From Polyangiaceae bacterium (GTDB lineage: Bacteria; Myxococcota_A; Polyangia; Polyangiales; Polyangiaceae): DNA of 64,000 nt. A program made the translations under genes and the position numbers. Location: positions 2,108,001-2,172,000 of the forward strand of contig JABTUA010000003.1 of assembly GCA_015075635.1 (NCBI GenBank), in the 5' to 3' direction. Under the pieces are notes generated by a model. The model saw only the letters and a program-made list of their open reading frames with translations. It did no database searches and had not been told where the DNA came from. Positions 8,681 through 17,110 of the stretch are shown piece by piece. Position 1 is the stretch's first letter. Each line of letters opens with the position of its first letter.

Positions 8681-9586
8681 TCAAGGTGGGGGCGGCGGGG
8701 GCGGCGGGGGCGGCGGGGCCTCGAGGCGCTCGCGCTCCTCTTTGTCGAGGCGCTCGACCCGCACCAAGGGTGATCCGTCCAGCATCACCTGGCCGTCGGA
8801 CTCATCGAGCTCGAGCTCGAGTCCCCAGATCACACCGGCCCTGTCCCGCGAGACCAAGAACACGTCGTCCACGCGATAGCCGAGGACGCGGCCATGGCGC
8901 GCGGCCAGCGCCTCCGCGCTCCGCAGCTGCTCGAGCTTGGGTCGCTCGTCCATCAAGCGCCGGTAGAGGAAGTCGTCGCCGAGCACCGGTCGCTCGGCCT
9001 CGCCGACCAACAGCTGACCGATGCCGCCGCCGCGCAGGGCGGCGAGCACCTCGTTGCCGAAGCGCTCGACGCCGGACAGCCACGGCGGCAAAGGACGGTG
9101 GCTGCGAGGGCTGCGCGCCTCGAGCTTCGCGACCTTGAGGCCGGTGCGGCTGAGGAAGGCGATCAGCTCGATGCTGCCGTCCTCGGGATCGTCCGCCGAA
9201 GTGCTCGAGGGCTCGCGGAGCACCAAGGTGATCTCCATCGCGAACGCGAACACGTCCAGCTCTCGGCTCGGCGGGGGCGGCTTGTCCGACCGCACCCTGC
9301 GACTCGGGTCGCGGCTGGGCTCGACAGGGATCGCCCCTTGGGGCAGGGGCCGCCCGTCGAGGGCAGCGAGCGCGATGTCGCGAACGCCGCCGGCGAATTC
9401 GGTCAGCGGGGACGCCGCGAAGGCGCCGCTCGGCGAGCCGGGCGGCCCGCTCAGGGTCGGCCCGGCCGCGAGGGTCGCGGCGGGCGGGGCGGCCTGGGTT
9501 CCGCTCGCCGGCGGAGCGGGCGCCGGGGCGAGGGCGGGAGCGCAGGCGAGGCAGGCGAGGAGGGCGAGGGGAGGGGTCCGGCGCAT
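8681..9586 (-). CDS. Lipoprotein with polyproline C-terminus, function unknown
   Basis: 301 residues. The signal peptide ends in a lipobox (LACLAC), followed by an Ala/Pro-rich linker. A globular domain spans about residues 45-285 with alternating strands and helices, and the protein ends in eleven consecutive prolines. That proline tract is encoded by a 9-bp G/C repeat at the very end of the gene. The start at 9586 is supported by a TAAGCT box 6 bases upstream. No family recognised; probably anchored in the periplasm or outer membrane. Confidence 0.7.
   Translation of the reverse strand: MRRTPPLALLACLACAPALAPAPAPPASGTQAAPPAATLAAGPTLSGPPGSPSGAFAASPLTEFAGGVRDIALAALDGRPLPQGAIPVEPSRDPSRRVRSDKPPPPSRELDVFAFAMEITLVLREPSSTSADDPEDGSIELIAFLSRTGLKVAKLEARSPRSHRPLPPWLSGVERFGNEVLAALRGGGIGQLLVGEAERPVLGDDFLYRRLMDERPKLEQLRSAEALAARHGRVLGYRVDDVFLVSRDRAGVIWGLELELDESDGQVMLDGSPLVRVERLDKEERERLEAPPPPPPPPPPP
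8688..8718 (+). repeat. 9-bp G-rich tandem repeat with G-quadruplex potential
   Basis: Four G-runs (5, 5, 5 and 4 Gs) separated each time by CGGC on the plus strand. It encodes the terminal polyproline of the minus-strand lipoprotein, and begins 13 bp past the convergent small membrane gene. Confidence 0.75.
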
Positions 9587-9592
9587 GCGCCG

Positions 9593-9598
9593 AGCTTA
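9593..9598 (-). promoter_or_regulatory. Putative -10 box of the 9586 lipoprotein
   Basis: TAAGCT read on the minus strand, ending 6 bases before the ATG at 9586. It faces the plus-strand box at 9615. Confidence 0.45.
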
Positions 9599-9614
9599 CG
9601 CGAGCCCGGCGTCG

Positions 9615-9620
9615 TATGCT
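9615..9620 (+). promoter_or_regulatory. Putative -10 box of the PhoD-like gene
   Basis: TATGCT, ending 9 bases before the ATG at 9630. Only 16 bp separate it from the divergent -10 box, so each promoter's -35 region must overlap the other promoter. Confidence 0.45.
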
Positions 9621-9629
9621 CTCGGTCCC

Positions 9630-11216
9630 ATGCGGCGTCTGGCTTGGCTCGGTGGCGTCTCGGTGTTGGTGGTTCAGCTCGTCCTCGCCTGCGGCGGCTC
9701 GTCGGACGACGACGGCGGCTCGGGTGGCAAGTCGAGCGGCGGGGCCGCTGGCAGCGGCGGTGGCGGCACGTCCGGCAGCGGCGGGGCTTCCGGCAGCGGC
9801 GGCTCCGGCGGCGCGAGCGGCAGCGGCGGCGTAGCGGGCTCCGACGCCAGCGTAGGCGGGAGCGACGCCGGCGCCGACGCGGCGCCCGACGTCTCGGTGG
9901 ACGCGCTGGTGGACGCGCCCATCGACGTGGTGCCCGACGCCGCGTCCAGCGAGATCGACTTCGACCCCACGACGATCCCCGAGAGCAAGACCTCGTTCCC
10001 CTCCGGGATCCAGTCCGGCGACGTGACCTGGGGCGGCGCGATGGTCTGGACCTACTACGGCGGGACGAGCCCGCTGCTCTTGCGCGTCTACAGGCCCAGC
10101 ACGGCCGGTAAGGTGTCGCTCTACCACGAGAGCGTGGTGACGCCGTCCGCCGACGGCTACGTGCACGTGGACGTGCCAGCGCTGCCGCCTCACACCGAGC
10201 TCTTCTACGTGTTCCTCGAGGGGTCCTCACCGAGCTTCAGCGGACGCAGCGCCGTGGGACGTTTCGTCACCGCGCCCTTGCCGGGCCAGAAGCCGGCGGT
10301 GCGCTTCGGCGGAACCTCCTGCACCGACAACGGCAAGGCGCCGTTCCCCCCGCTCTCGCACGCGGGCGCCGAGAAGCTCGACTTCTTCATCCTGGCGGGC
10401 GACACCACCTACAACGACTCGGCGAACACGCTCAGCCAGTACCGCGCCAAGTGGCTTGGCCAGATGGGCCAGGCCACCTATCAGGCGCTGCTGACCAGCA
10501 CCGGTCACTACGCCACCTGGGACGACCACGAGGTGGACAACGACTGGAATCCGGAGACCATCGACAAGACGCGGCTTGCCAACGCGACCCAGGCGTTCTT
10601 CGAGCACCTGCCGATTCGGCGTGACAACTCGAGCCCCAATCGCATCTGGCGCAGCTTCAAGTGGGGCGAGACGCTCGAGGTGTTCGTGCTCGACTCGCGC
10701 AGCGAACGAAAGCCGAGCACCGCATCGGGACCGAACGCGCAGTACCTGTCGCCGGCGCAGATGACCTGGCTGAAGAACGGGCTCTCGACCAGCAGCGCGA
10801 CCTTCAAGGTGATCGTGACCTCGGTGCCCATCACCAACATGCCCACGCTCTGGGACCTTTACGCGGTCGACCGCTGGGAGGGTTACCCGGCGCAGCGCAA
10901 GGAGCTCCTCGACCACATCACCGGCACCGGCATCAAGGGTACGCTGTTCGTGGCCGGCGACTTCCACCTGGGCGCCTCCGCGCAGGTCGAGCCGAGCGGC
11001 GCGGGTGCCGCGCTGCGCGAGGTCTTCGTGGGTCCGGGCGGACAGAGTGGCAATCCGCTCACCGCGACGTTGGGCGCGCCGCAGTTCGAGTTCAAGACCG
11101 GCACCAACAACTACGTGACGTTCCTGGCGGATCCCAACACCACCCCGCCCACGGTGAAGGTCACGTTCATCGACGGCGCGGGGGCCAAGCTGTTCGAGAA
11201 GACGTACTCGTTCTGA
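9630..11216 (+). CDS. PhoD-like alkaline phosphatase lipoprotein
   Basis: 528 residues. The lipoprotein signal ends at Cys21 (LVLAC), followed by a ~70-residue Gly/Ser/Ala then Asp/Ala linker. A PhoD-type N-terminal beta domain starts near 125 (SGIQSGDVTWGGAMVWTYY). The metallophosphatase core carries the metal-binding motifs LAGDTTYND, YATWDDHEVDNDW and VAGDFHLG, in PhoD order. It should hydrolyse phosphoesters outside the cytoplasm, probably with Ca2+/Fe3+. The long extension of this frame to 9021 is a shadow. Stands alone, with its own promoter. Confidence 0.85.
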   Translation: MRRLAWLGGVSVLVVQLVLACGGSSDDDGGSGGKSSGGAAGSGGGGTSGSGGASGSGGSGGASGSGGVAGSDASVGGSDAGADAAPDVSVDALVDAPIDVVPDAASSEIDFDPTTIPESKTSFPSGIQSGDVTWGGAMVWTYYGGTSPLLLRVYRPSTAGKVSLYHESVVTPSADGYVHVDVPALPPHTELFYVFLEGSSPSFSGRSAVGRFVTAPLPGQKPAVRFGGTSCTDNGKAPFPPLSHAGAEKLDFFILAGDTTYNDSANTLSQYRAKWLGQMGQATYQALLTSTGHYATWDDHEVDNDWNPETIDKTRLANATQAFFEHLPIRRDNSSPNRIWRSFKWGETLEVFVLDSRSERKPSTASGPNAQYLSPAQMTWLKNGLSTSSATFKVIVTSVPITNMPTLWDLYAVDRWEGYPAQRKELLDHITGTGIKGTLFVAGDFHLGASAQVEPSGAGAALREVFVGPGGQSGNPLTATLGAPQFEFKTGTNNYVTFLADPNTTPPTVKVTFIDGAGAKLFEKTYSF

Positions 11217-11454
11217 CTCGACTTTCGGGGTCTTGACATGAGCAGATCGCGATCTGCCACTGAGACCTAGACCTACGAGAACACCGGCGAACGCGCTTCG
11301 CGATACCCGGAGGGGTGGGCCGGCGCACTCCCCCCGTCAGGTGGGAACTTCCGCCTGGCGTTCTCCGAGTGCGTCTCGATGACGACATCGACGAAGGCAG
11401 GGCGCGTCGGCAATCACGGGGCGCAAAAGAGCGAAACCCGAGTCTGACCTGAGC
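11217..11454. other. 238-bp intergenic region with inverted repeats
   Basis: Between two convergent genes. It contains a perfect 16-bp palindrome (11242-11257) and an imperfect inverted-repeat pair (11277-11289 with 11352-11365) enclosing about 62 bp. No credible reading frame or known RNA recognised. Confidence 0.5.
11242..11257. repeat. 16-bp perfect palindrome
   Basis: GCAGATCG followed directly by CGATCTGC. A zero-loop palindrome fits a dimeric protein-binding site better than an RNA terminator. Confidence 0.4.
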
Positions 11455-11877
11455 TCAGCGCAACGGTCGGCCGTCGGAGTCGGTGGAGTCGGTGGCCAGG
11501 ATCATGATGCCGTCGATCATCGGCCAGAGCAGCACGAACGCGCTCAGCCCGCAGGTGAACCAGGAGAACACCCACACGCCCAGGATGCAGGCGACGAGCT
11601 GCCCCACCGCCATCCCGGTGTGACCCGTGTAGAAGCGCCCCACGCCGAACTTGCCCAGGAAGATTTGCAGGATCCCGGCGATGATCTTCTGCTTGTCCGA
11701 GAACGGGCGGCCCGTCTTCGGATCGACCCCCCACGGCGCGTGGGCGTTGTAGCCCCCGTAGGCCACGGGCGGCGCCGCGAACGGGCGAAAGCCGGTGGGG
11801 CCCGGCGGCGGACCGTAGCCGCCGTAGCCCGGCGGTTGGGGAGGCGGACCGTAGCCTCCGGGGGGATAGCCTTGCAC
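11455..11877 (-). CDS. TM2 domain membrane protein
   Basis: 140 residues. The N-terminal ~45 residues are Gly/Pro/Tyr-rich (repeats of PPGYGG type). A TM2 domain follows: the KQKIIAGILQIFLGKFGVGRFYTG motif region near 61-84, a first helix, the typical hydrophilic hairpin turn, and a second helix (LLWPMIDGIMILA). TM2 proteins sit in the inner membrane with two helices; their role is unknown. GTG start at 11877, with a TACACT box ending 6 bases upstream. Confidence 0.85.
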   Translation of the reverse strand: MQGYPPGGYGPPPQPPGYGGYGPPPGPTGFRPFAAPPVAYGGYNAHAPWGVDPKTGRPFSDKQKIIAGILQIFLGKFGVGRFYTGHTGMAVGQLVACILGVWVFSWFTCGLSAFVLLWPMIDGIMILATDSTDSDGRPLR

Positions 11878-11883
11878 CGGTCG

Positions 11884-11889
11884 AGTGTA
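11884..11889 (-). promoter_or_regulatory. Putative -10 box of the TM2 gene
   Basis: TACACT on the minus strand, 6 bases before the GTG start at 11877. Confidence 0.5.
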
Positions 11890-11905
11890 GGAGATTTTGG
11901 GCGCG

Positions 11906-12463
11906 ATGGCTGCCGGACTTCACCTGGCCCGACTGCGCTGCACCGGTTGCGGCGAATGCTGCCGAGGTCCGCGTGTGCCGGTGACCTTCGCGGACCTCTG
12001 CCGGCTCACGCGGGCGACAGGCCTCTCCGCCGAAGAGCTCGTGGACTGGGGCGCCCCGGAGCTGCTGGCGGGGGAGCCGAGCAGCGTCGTGCTCCTACCC
12101 AGCGGCCGAGCGATCATGCTGCTCGGGTGGAATGACGGCGGCTGCCGTTTCCTAGACGGAGCAGTGTGCGGCGTGCACGCCTCGAGGCCCGCCGCTTGCC
12201 GAGCCTATCCGCTGCACGCGACCTTCGGCGAGCGAGGCGGGCTCAAGCGCCTGCGCGTGCTGCGCGAGCTCGACTGCCCCTACGAGCTGGACGGCACCGA
12301 CACGCTCGCGGCAGTTCGCCGCGACCACGCGATGCTGCGCAGCGAGCTCGGCGAACATCACGCCGCGCTGCGCGAGTGGAACCGCGCACAGGAGCGTCGG
12401 AGACGCCTGGGTAAGCGCCTCGCTCCGGCGAGTGAGCTGTTTCAGCGCTACGTCCGGGCGTGA
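11906..12463 (+). CDS. YkgJ-type cysteine cluster protein
   Basis: 185 residues. An N-terminal CTGCGECC cluster (Cys12, 15, 18, 19) and a later CRF...VCGVHASRPAACRAYPL segment give the eight-cysteine pattern of the YkgJ/UPF0153 family, which is thought to chelate zinc or iron. The C-terminal third is a charged helical region. ATG at 11906 preferred; GGAG lies about 12 bases upstream. Divergent from the TM2 gene with only 28 bp between starts. Metal and substrate unknown. Confidence 0.8.
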   Translation: MAAGLHLARLRCTGCGECCRGPRVPVTFADLCRLTRATGLSAEELVDWGAPELLAGEPSSVVLLPSGRAIMLLGWNDGGCRFLDGAVCGVHASRPAACRAYPLHATFGERGGLKRLRVLRELDCPYELDGTDTLAAVRRDHAMLRSELGEHHAALREWNRAQERRRRLGKRLAPASELFQRYVRA

Positions 12464-12544
12464 GTCAGCCGCAGTTGCACGTCCGGGAGTGTAGGTGGAT
12501 GTCAGCGCTGTCGGCCCGCCCGGGTCCCGTGGCAGCCTCCCGGG

Positions 12545-13204
12545 ATGTCGAGCGACGCGGTCCTGGCCTTCATCCAACGGGAGCGCGCCATCGCCATCCT
12601 GCGCTGCGCCGACGAGACGCGGGTGGCGCCAGCGCTGGGCGCAGCGGTGCGGGGCGGCTTCCGCTGCTTGGAGGTGACGCTCAACACCCCGGGAGCCCTC
12701 GACGCCATCGCTCGGCTGGCGGAGAGCCAGGAGCTCTGCGTCGGCGCGGGGACCGTCCTCACTTCGGATGACGCCCGGCGCGCCGTCGAACACGGCGCCC
12801 GCTTTCTGGTGTCGCCGGTCGTCGATCCGGAGGTGATCCGCGTCGGTGGCGAGCTCGGCGCCGTGGTGATCCCGGGCGCGTTCACGCCCACCGAGCTGCT
12901 GTCCGCACACCGCGCCGGCGCCCCGCTCCAGAAGCTCTTTCCCGCGCCGCCGGACGGCCCGGACTACGTGCGCGCATGCCTCGGCCCGCTGCCGTTCCTG
13001 CGCATCGTGCCGACGAGCGGAGTGCGCCTGGACAACGCCGCCGACTTCTTGTCCGCCGGCGCGTTTGCGCTGGGCTTCGTGCGCTCGCTGTTCGAGCCTG
13101 AAGATCTGGCGGGCGGCGCGTTCGACCGGATCGAAGAGCGCGCTCGGGCGATCGTCGGTCGGGTGCGCCAGCACGCCGATGTCAGGCGAAATCAGCCGGC
13201 GTAG
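12545..13204 (+). CDS. eda: 2-keto-3-deoxy-6-phosphogluconate aldolase (KDPG/KHG aldolase)
   Basis: 219 residues, normal length for the family. It has the conserved AILR near residue 17-20, Glu43 in LEVTLNTP, the phosphate-binding GAGTV (68-72) and the Schiff-base Lys130 in LQKLFPA. It cleaves KDPG to pyruvate and glyceraldehyde-3-phosphate (Entner-Doudoroff) and/or 4-hydroxy-2-oxoglutarate to pyruvate and glyoxylate. No edd or other pathway gene is adjacent, so the in vivo substrate is open. ATG with no strong Shine-Dalgarno. Confidence 0.92.
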   Translation: MSSDAVLAFIQRERAIAILRCADETRVAPALGAAVRGGFRCLEVTLNTPGALDAIARLAESQELCVGAGTVLTSDDARRAVEHGARFLVSPVVDPEVIRVGGELGAVVIPGAFTPTELLSAHRAGAPLQKLFPAPPDGPDYVRACLGPLPFLRIVPTSGVRLDNAADFLSAGAFALGFVRSLFEPEDLAGGAFDRIEERARAIVGRVRQHADVRRNQPA

Positions 13205-13255
13205 GTGGTGCCGTGGGGCGCCCGAACGGAGACTCGGGGTCGAGAGAGGTCGGCC

Positions 13256-14098
13256 ATGCAGATCCCCGTCGCGCTCAAGCTCGGCTTGTTGTTCTCGCTA
13301 ACGGCGTGCGCGTCGCCGGTGGGGCTCGAGGAGGAGCCCTCGCTCGGCGGCTCTGGCGGCGGCGTCGGTGGCACCAAGCCGAGCGCCGGCGGAAGCTCGG
13401 CGGCAAGCGGCGGCGCCGCGGCGGGCACGGGCGGCGCGCTGGGCAGCGGCGGCGCGAGCAGCAGCGGCGGCGCGAGCAGCGGCGGCGCGAGCGGCGGCGC
13501 TGGCGGCAGCGTCAGCTGTACTCCGCCGGTTCCCGGTGGCCTGTGCGACACGTTCGCGCAGTGCGGCTGCGGGCCGAGTCAGAACTGCGACGTCGCCGGT
13601 CCGAGCGGGTTCACGTCGTGCTTCCCTGCGGGCCCCAAGCTCGCCAACCAGACCTGCTACACCCAGACCGAGTGTGGCAAGGGCACGAGCTGCGTGTCCT
13701 ACGCGTGCAAGCCGTTCTGCAAGCTCGACGCCGACTGTGCGCTCCCCGCGTCGCGCTGCGTCCAGGTCTACATGGGCTCGGCCGTGCCCGGCTGGAAGTC
13801 GTGCACGTCGGGCTGCGATCTCGCCAACCCGAGCGGCGTCTGCGGCGCCGGCGCGAGCTGCCTCGTCGTGCTTCCCGACATCAGCGACTGCGTGGGCGGT
13901 GCGGGCACCGGAGTCGGACCGGGCACCTGCACGCCCGGCAACGACCTCGCGTGCGCGCCCGGCCACGGCTGTCGTCCTGACGGAGCTTGCGCCAAGTGGT
14001 GTCGCTTGGGGCAGAGCGACTGCCCGGCCGGCAGCACGTGCTCGGCCACGCCCCTCGGAACGCAGGCAAGCGGCGTCGCCTACGGCACCTGCTCCTGA
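13256..14098 (+). CDS. Cysteine-rich surface lipoprotein
   Basis: 280 residues starting at the ATG at 13256, where a lipoprotein signal begins (lipobox LTAC). A ~55-residue Gly/Ser/Ala linker follows, then a ~190-residue domain with about 24 cysteines and short loops, presumably disulfide-bonded outside the inner membrane. Segments such as CGCGPSQNCDV, CYTQTECGKGTSC and CRPDGACAKWC resemble the small disulfide-knotted repeats common in myxobacterial surface proteins. Start 51 bp after eda. Function unknown; binding or surface structural role is a guess. Confidence 0.75.
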   Translation: MQIPVALKLGLLFSLTACASPVGLEEEPSLGGSGGGVGGTKPSAGGSSAASGGAAAGTGGALGSGGASSSGGASSGGASGGAGGSVSCTPPVPGGLCDTFAQCGCGPSQNCDVAGPSGFTSCFPAGPKLANQTCYTQTECGKGTSCVSYACKPFCKLDADCALPASRCVQVYMGSAVPGWKSCTSGCDLANPSGVCGAGASCLVVLPDISDCVGGAGTGVGPGTCTPGNDLACAPGHGCRPDGACAKWCRLGQSDCPAGSTCSATPLGTQASGVAYGTCS

Positions 14099-14112
14099 CG
14101 CCGAGTTGTCGA

Positions 14113-14118
14113 TATACT
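14113..14118 (+). promoter_or_regulatory. Putative -10 box of the kinase-TerB gene
   Basis: TATACT, ending 7 bases before the GTG at 14126. This is the closest match to TATAAT of the set and leaves no room for a Shine-Dalgarno. Confidence 0.55.
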
Positions 14119-14125
14119 CCCCCCG

Positions 14126-15604
14126 GTGAGCGCCGCGACGGACCGAGCCCGCTCCCGTGTGGGCAGCACGGTGCGCGGCAAGTGGACGCTGGACCGGCTC
14201 CTGGGCGTTGGCGGCATGGCTTGGGTCTACGCGGCCACGCACCGCAACCAGAGCCGCGCCGCGTTGAAGATCCTGGCGCCGGATCTGGCCGGGGACGAGG
14301 AGATCCGCCGGCGCTTTCTGCGCGAAGGCTACGCTGCCAACACCATCGGTCACCCCGGGGCCGTCTTGGTCTACGACGACGACGAGGACAGCGACGGGAC
14401 CGCGTACCTGGTGATGGAGCTCCTGGAAGGCGGGACGCTCAACGATCTGCGCCGGGCCGCCGGCGGGAAGCTGCCGGTCGGCGCCGTGCTCTCGGCGGCG
14501 GACCAAGCCCTCGACGTCCTGGCCGCCGCTCACGAGCGCGGTGTGGTGCATCGCGACCTGAAACCCACGAACCTGTTCGCGCTGCGCGACGGTCGCCTGA
14601 AGGTCCTCGATTTCGGCATCGCGCGCGTCCGCGGCACCACCAGCGAGGACGAGGACGAGGGCATGCAGCTCGGCTCCTTCGCGTACATGGCGCCCGAGCA
14701 AGCCCGCTCCGAGTGGGACCGCGTCGATGGGCGTGCCGATCTGTTCAGCGTAGGGGCGACGGTGTTTCGGTTGCTCTCCGGGCAGTACGTCCACGCCGCG
14801 AAGGACGACCTCGAGCTTCAGAGCATGGCGCAGTACCAGCCAGCGCGGTCGCTGGCGAGTGTGGCCCCCGAGTTGCCCCCTGCATTGTCAGCCGAGATCG
14901 ACCGCGCACTGGCGTTCGAGGCGGCCGAGCGACACCCGGACGCGCGGACCTTCCAGCGTGGGCTGGCGAAGGTGGCCCGCGAAATGGGCGATGCCAGCGG
15001 TCCGAGCCTGGGGCAGCTGGCACTCGAGCTTCCGGCGGAGCTTCCCTCCCACAGCGTGCCTCCGCCCGCCGGACCCACGGGCAGCGCCACCATCGCCGCG
15101 TCGCCGCGGGCCGCGGCCCGCCCGCCGGCGCTCACCATGTCGCGGCACGACGCGCTGGAGCGCCTCGCGCTGTTCGGCATTCGCGGTCAGGACGTGTACT
15201 TCATCGACACCATCCCGCTGCTCGAGATGATCTGGGCGGACGGCGTGGTCCAGCCGGAGGAGGTCCGGCTCCTCGAGTCGTTCCTGCGGGCTCACGTCAA
15301 GAACCTCAACGCGCTCGCCGGTCACGAGGTCGTGACCTTCGAAGAAGCGCGGGCGTTCGTGCAGCAGTTCCTCGAGCGCCGCCCGGACCCGGAGCTGCTC
15401 GGCCTGCTCCGCCGAATGCTGCCGGACACCGGCATCGCCGGCGACGAGCCCCACAGCATCCAGCGCCGCCGCGCCATCCTGAGCTTCTGCTTGGACATCG
15501 GCGCCGCCTGCGTCGCGGCCTACCCGGACGGCGACCGCGATCGCTTCTGTAGCGAAGAGCAACAGGCGTTCGAGCAGATCTTCCGCACGCTGGGCGGGGG
15601 CTAG
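14126..15604 (+). CDS. Ser/Thr kinase fused to a TerB-like domain
   Basis: 492 residues with no membrane helix. The kinase domain (about 18-285) has a Gly-rich loop GVGGMAW (27-33), Lys48, catalytic HRDLKPTN (142-149, Asp144), DFG (162-164) and APEQ. A Pro/Ala linker (about 300-337) leads to a C-terminal ~150-residue helical domain. That domain contains the TerB hallmark LLEMIWADGVVQPEEVRLLESFL-like helix pair (around 364-387, not quoted in full) and ends in a DGDRDRFCSEEQ acidic loop. A cytoplasmic kinase with a possible metal-sensing tail is an inference. Confidence 0.88.
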   Translation: MSAATDRARSRVGSTVRGKWTLDRLLGVGGMAWVYAATHRNQSRAALKILAPDLAGDEEIRRRFLREGYAANTIGHPGAVLVYDDDEDSDGTAYLVMELLEGGTLNDLRRAAGGKLPVGAVLSAADQALDVLAAAHERGVVHRDLKPTNLFALRDGRLKVLDFGIARVRGTTSEDEDEGMQLGSFAYMAPEQARSEWDRVDGRADLFSVGATVFRLLSGQYVHAAKDDLELQSMAQYQPARSLASVAPELPPALSAEIDRALAFEAAERHPDARTFQRGLAKVAREMGDASGPSLGQLALELPAELPSHSVPPPAGPTGSATIAASPRAAARPPALTMSRHDALERLALFGIRGQDVYFIDTIPLLEMIWADGVVQPEEVRLLESFLRAHVKNLNALAGHEVVTFEEARAFVQQFLERRPDPELLGLLRRMLPDTGIAGDEPHSIQRRRAILSFCLDIGAACVAAYPDGDRDRFCSEEQQAFEQIFRTLGGG

Positions 15605-15665
15605 TCTCGACTTGGGTTGTCTTGCGACGATCAGACGGCCGCAGGAAGCACGTTAGTTCGTCGAT

Positions 15666-17018
15666 CTACTGCTTCTTCTTCAGCACCCCGCGCACGATCT
15701 GGTAGCCGATGCTCAGCGCCAGATCGGCGCCGCCCGTCGGATCGTTGGCCACGTCGCGGGTGACGCCGAGGTGCGTGCCAGGGCCGCCGTCGCCCGTGCC
15801 GGCGTCGGCGGCGGGTGGACCGGCGTCGGCGGGCGGGGCGCTGCCGGGCGCGCCTTCGGCCGGCAGGTGGTTCTCCAGATCCGACTCGCGCACGACGCCG
15901 AAGGTCTTGTCGGCGACGTAGGCGGCCTCGACAAGCACGTCGGGCCGGATGCCCTGGGCCTGGATCGCGCGTCCGCTGGGTGTGTAGTAGCGCATCGTCG
16001 TCAGGCGCAGCCCGGCTCGGCCCGGCAGGTCGATCAGGGTCTGGACCGAGCCTTTGCCGAACGTCTTGGCTCCCACCACCGTGCCGCGCCGCTGGTCCTG
16101 GAGCGCCCCGGCCACGAGCTCCGCGGCGCTCGCGCTGTACTCGTTGACCAGCACCACCAGCGGGCCTCGGCGCAGCACTCCGCCGCGCCCCGCCTTGGCC
16201 TCGTCGATCACCTTGTCCCGGTGCCGAGTCGTGTAGATCACTCCGCCGATCAGGAACTCGTCGGCGACCGACGCCGCCTCGTCCACCAGGCCGCCGGGGT
16301 TGTTGCGGAGATCGAGGATGACCCCGCCGAGCTCGCCGCCGTTTGCCTTGCGCAGCTTGGCGGCGGCCTCCAGGAGCTCGTCGTGCGTGCCGTTCTGGAA
16401 CTGCTTCACGCGCACGTAGCCGATGCTGCCGTCGAGCAGCTTGTGCGCGACGCTCGCTACGACGATGACCTCACGCGTCAGGGTGAAGTGCAGGAGATCC
16501 TCCTTGCCCGCGCGCTTCACCGAGAGGATGACCTTGGTGCCCGGCGCGCCGCGCATCGAGCGGATCAGGTCGTCCGGGCTCTTGTCGCGCACGCTCTTGT
16601 TGTCGATGGCGACGATGTGATCGCCGGAGCGCACCCCGGCGCGCTCGGCGGGGGAGCCCTCGATGGGCGCGATCACCATCACGTATTCGTCGCGGAAGTC
16701 GACCTCCACGCCGACTCCGCCGAACTTGCCCTCGGTGTCCGACTGGAAGATCGCCCAGTCCTGCGGTGGCAAGTAGCCGGAGTGCGGGTCCAGCTCGGCG
16801 ACCATGCCCTTGATGGCGCCCTCGACCAGGCGCCGGCGATCCACCGGCTCCACGTATTCGTTCTCGATCAGGACCAGGACCCGTCCGAGCTGCTCGAGCA
16901 TCTCGTAGGGGCTCTCTCGGGCGGGAGTGGCGGTGGCCAGGTGGGCGGAGAGCGCGCCACCGGCGAAGGCGGCGGCCGTGGTCAGCGCGAGCCGGAGCGA
17001 GGAGCGGTGAAAGGGCAT
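15666..17018 (-). CDS. S41 C-terminal processing peptidase (CtpA/Prc type)
   Basis: 450 residues from the ATG at 17018, which begins a signal peptide (hydrophobic 8-25) and has a TATCCT box 7 bases upstream; the TTG-type upstream extension is less likely. Order: signal peptide, S41 N-terminal helices, a PDZ domain (about 98-180) and the catalytic domain. That carries GGVILDLRNNPGG and the Ser/Lys dyad: Ser297 in YSASAAE and Lys322 in FGKGSVQ. It should cut C-terminal tails of periplasmic proteins. A ~60-residue Asp/Ala/Pro insert near the C-terminus is unusual. Confidence 0.9.
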   Translation of the reverse strand: MPFHRSSLRLALTTAAAFAGGALSAHLATATPARESPYEMLEQLGRVLVLIENEYVEPVDRRRLVEGAIKGMVAELDPHSGYLPPQDWAIFQSDTEGKFGGVGVEVDFRDEYVMVIAPIEGSPAERAGVRSGDHIVAIDNKSVRDKSPDDLIRSMRGAPGTKVILSVKRAGKEDLLHFTLTREVIVVASVAHKLLDGSIGYVRVKQFQNGTHDELLEAAAKLRKANGGELGGVILDLRNNPGGLVDEAASVADEFLIGGVIYTTRHRDKVIDEAKAGRGGVLRRGPLVVLVNEYSASAAELVAGALQDQRRGTVVGAKTFGKGSVQTLIDLPGRAGLRLTTMRYYTPSGRAIQAQGIRPDVLVEAAYVADKTFGVVRESDLENHLPAEGAPGSAPPADAGPPAADAGTGDGGPGTHLGVTRDVANDPTGGADLALSIGYQIVRGVLKKKQ

Positions 17019-17025
17019 GGCGCCG

Positions 17026-17031
17026 AGGATA
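17026..17031 (-). promoter_or_regulatory. Putative -10 box of the S41 peptidase gene
   Basis: TATCCT on the minus strand, 7 bases before the ATG at 17018. Confidence 0.5.
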
Positions 17032-17110
17032 CCCGGACCCGCTCCGAGCGCCGGGTCGGAGCTCGGGAGCGACAAAAAGACGGGGCTCTGCTCCTACTCG
17101 TTCAAGTTCG

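Noticed and set aside
11233..11238. TTGACA as a -35 box
   Set aside because: No -10 hexamer lies 16-18 bp downstream and no plus-strand gene follows.
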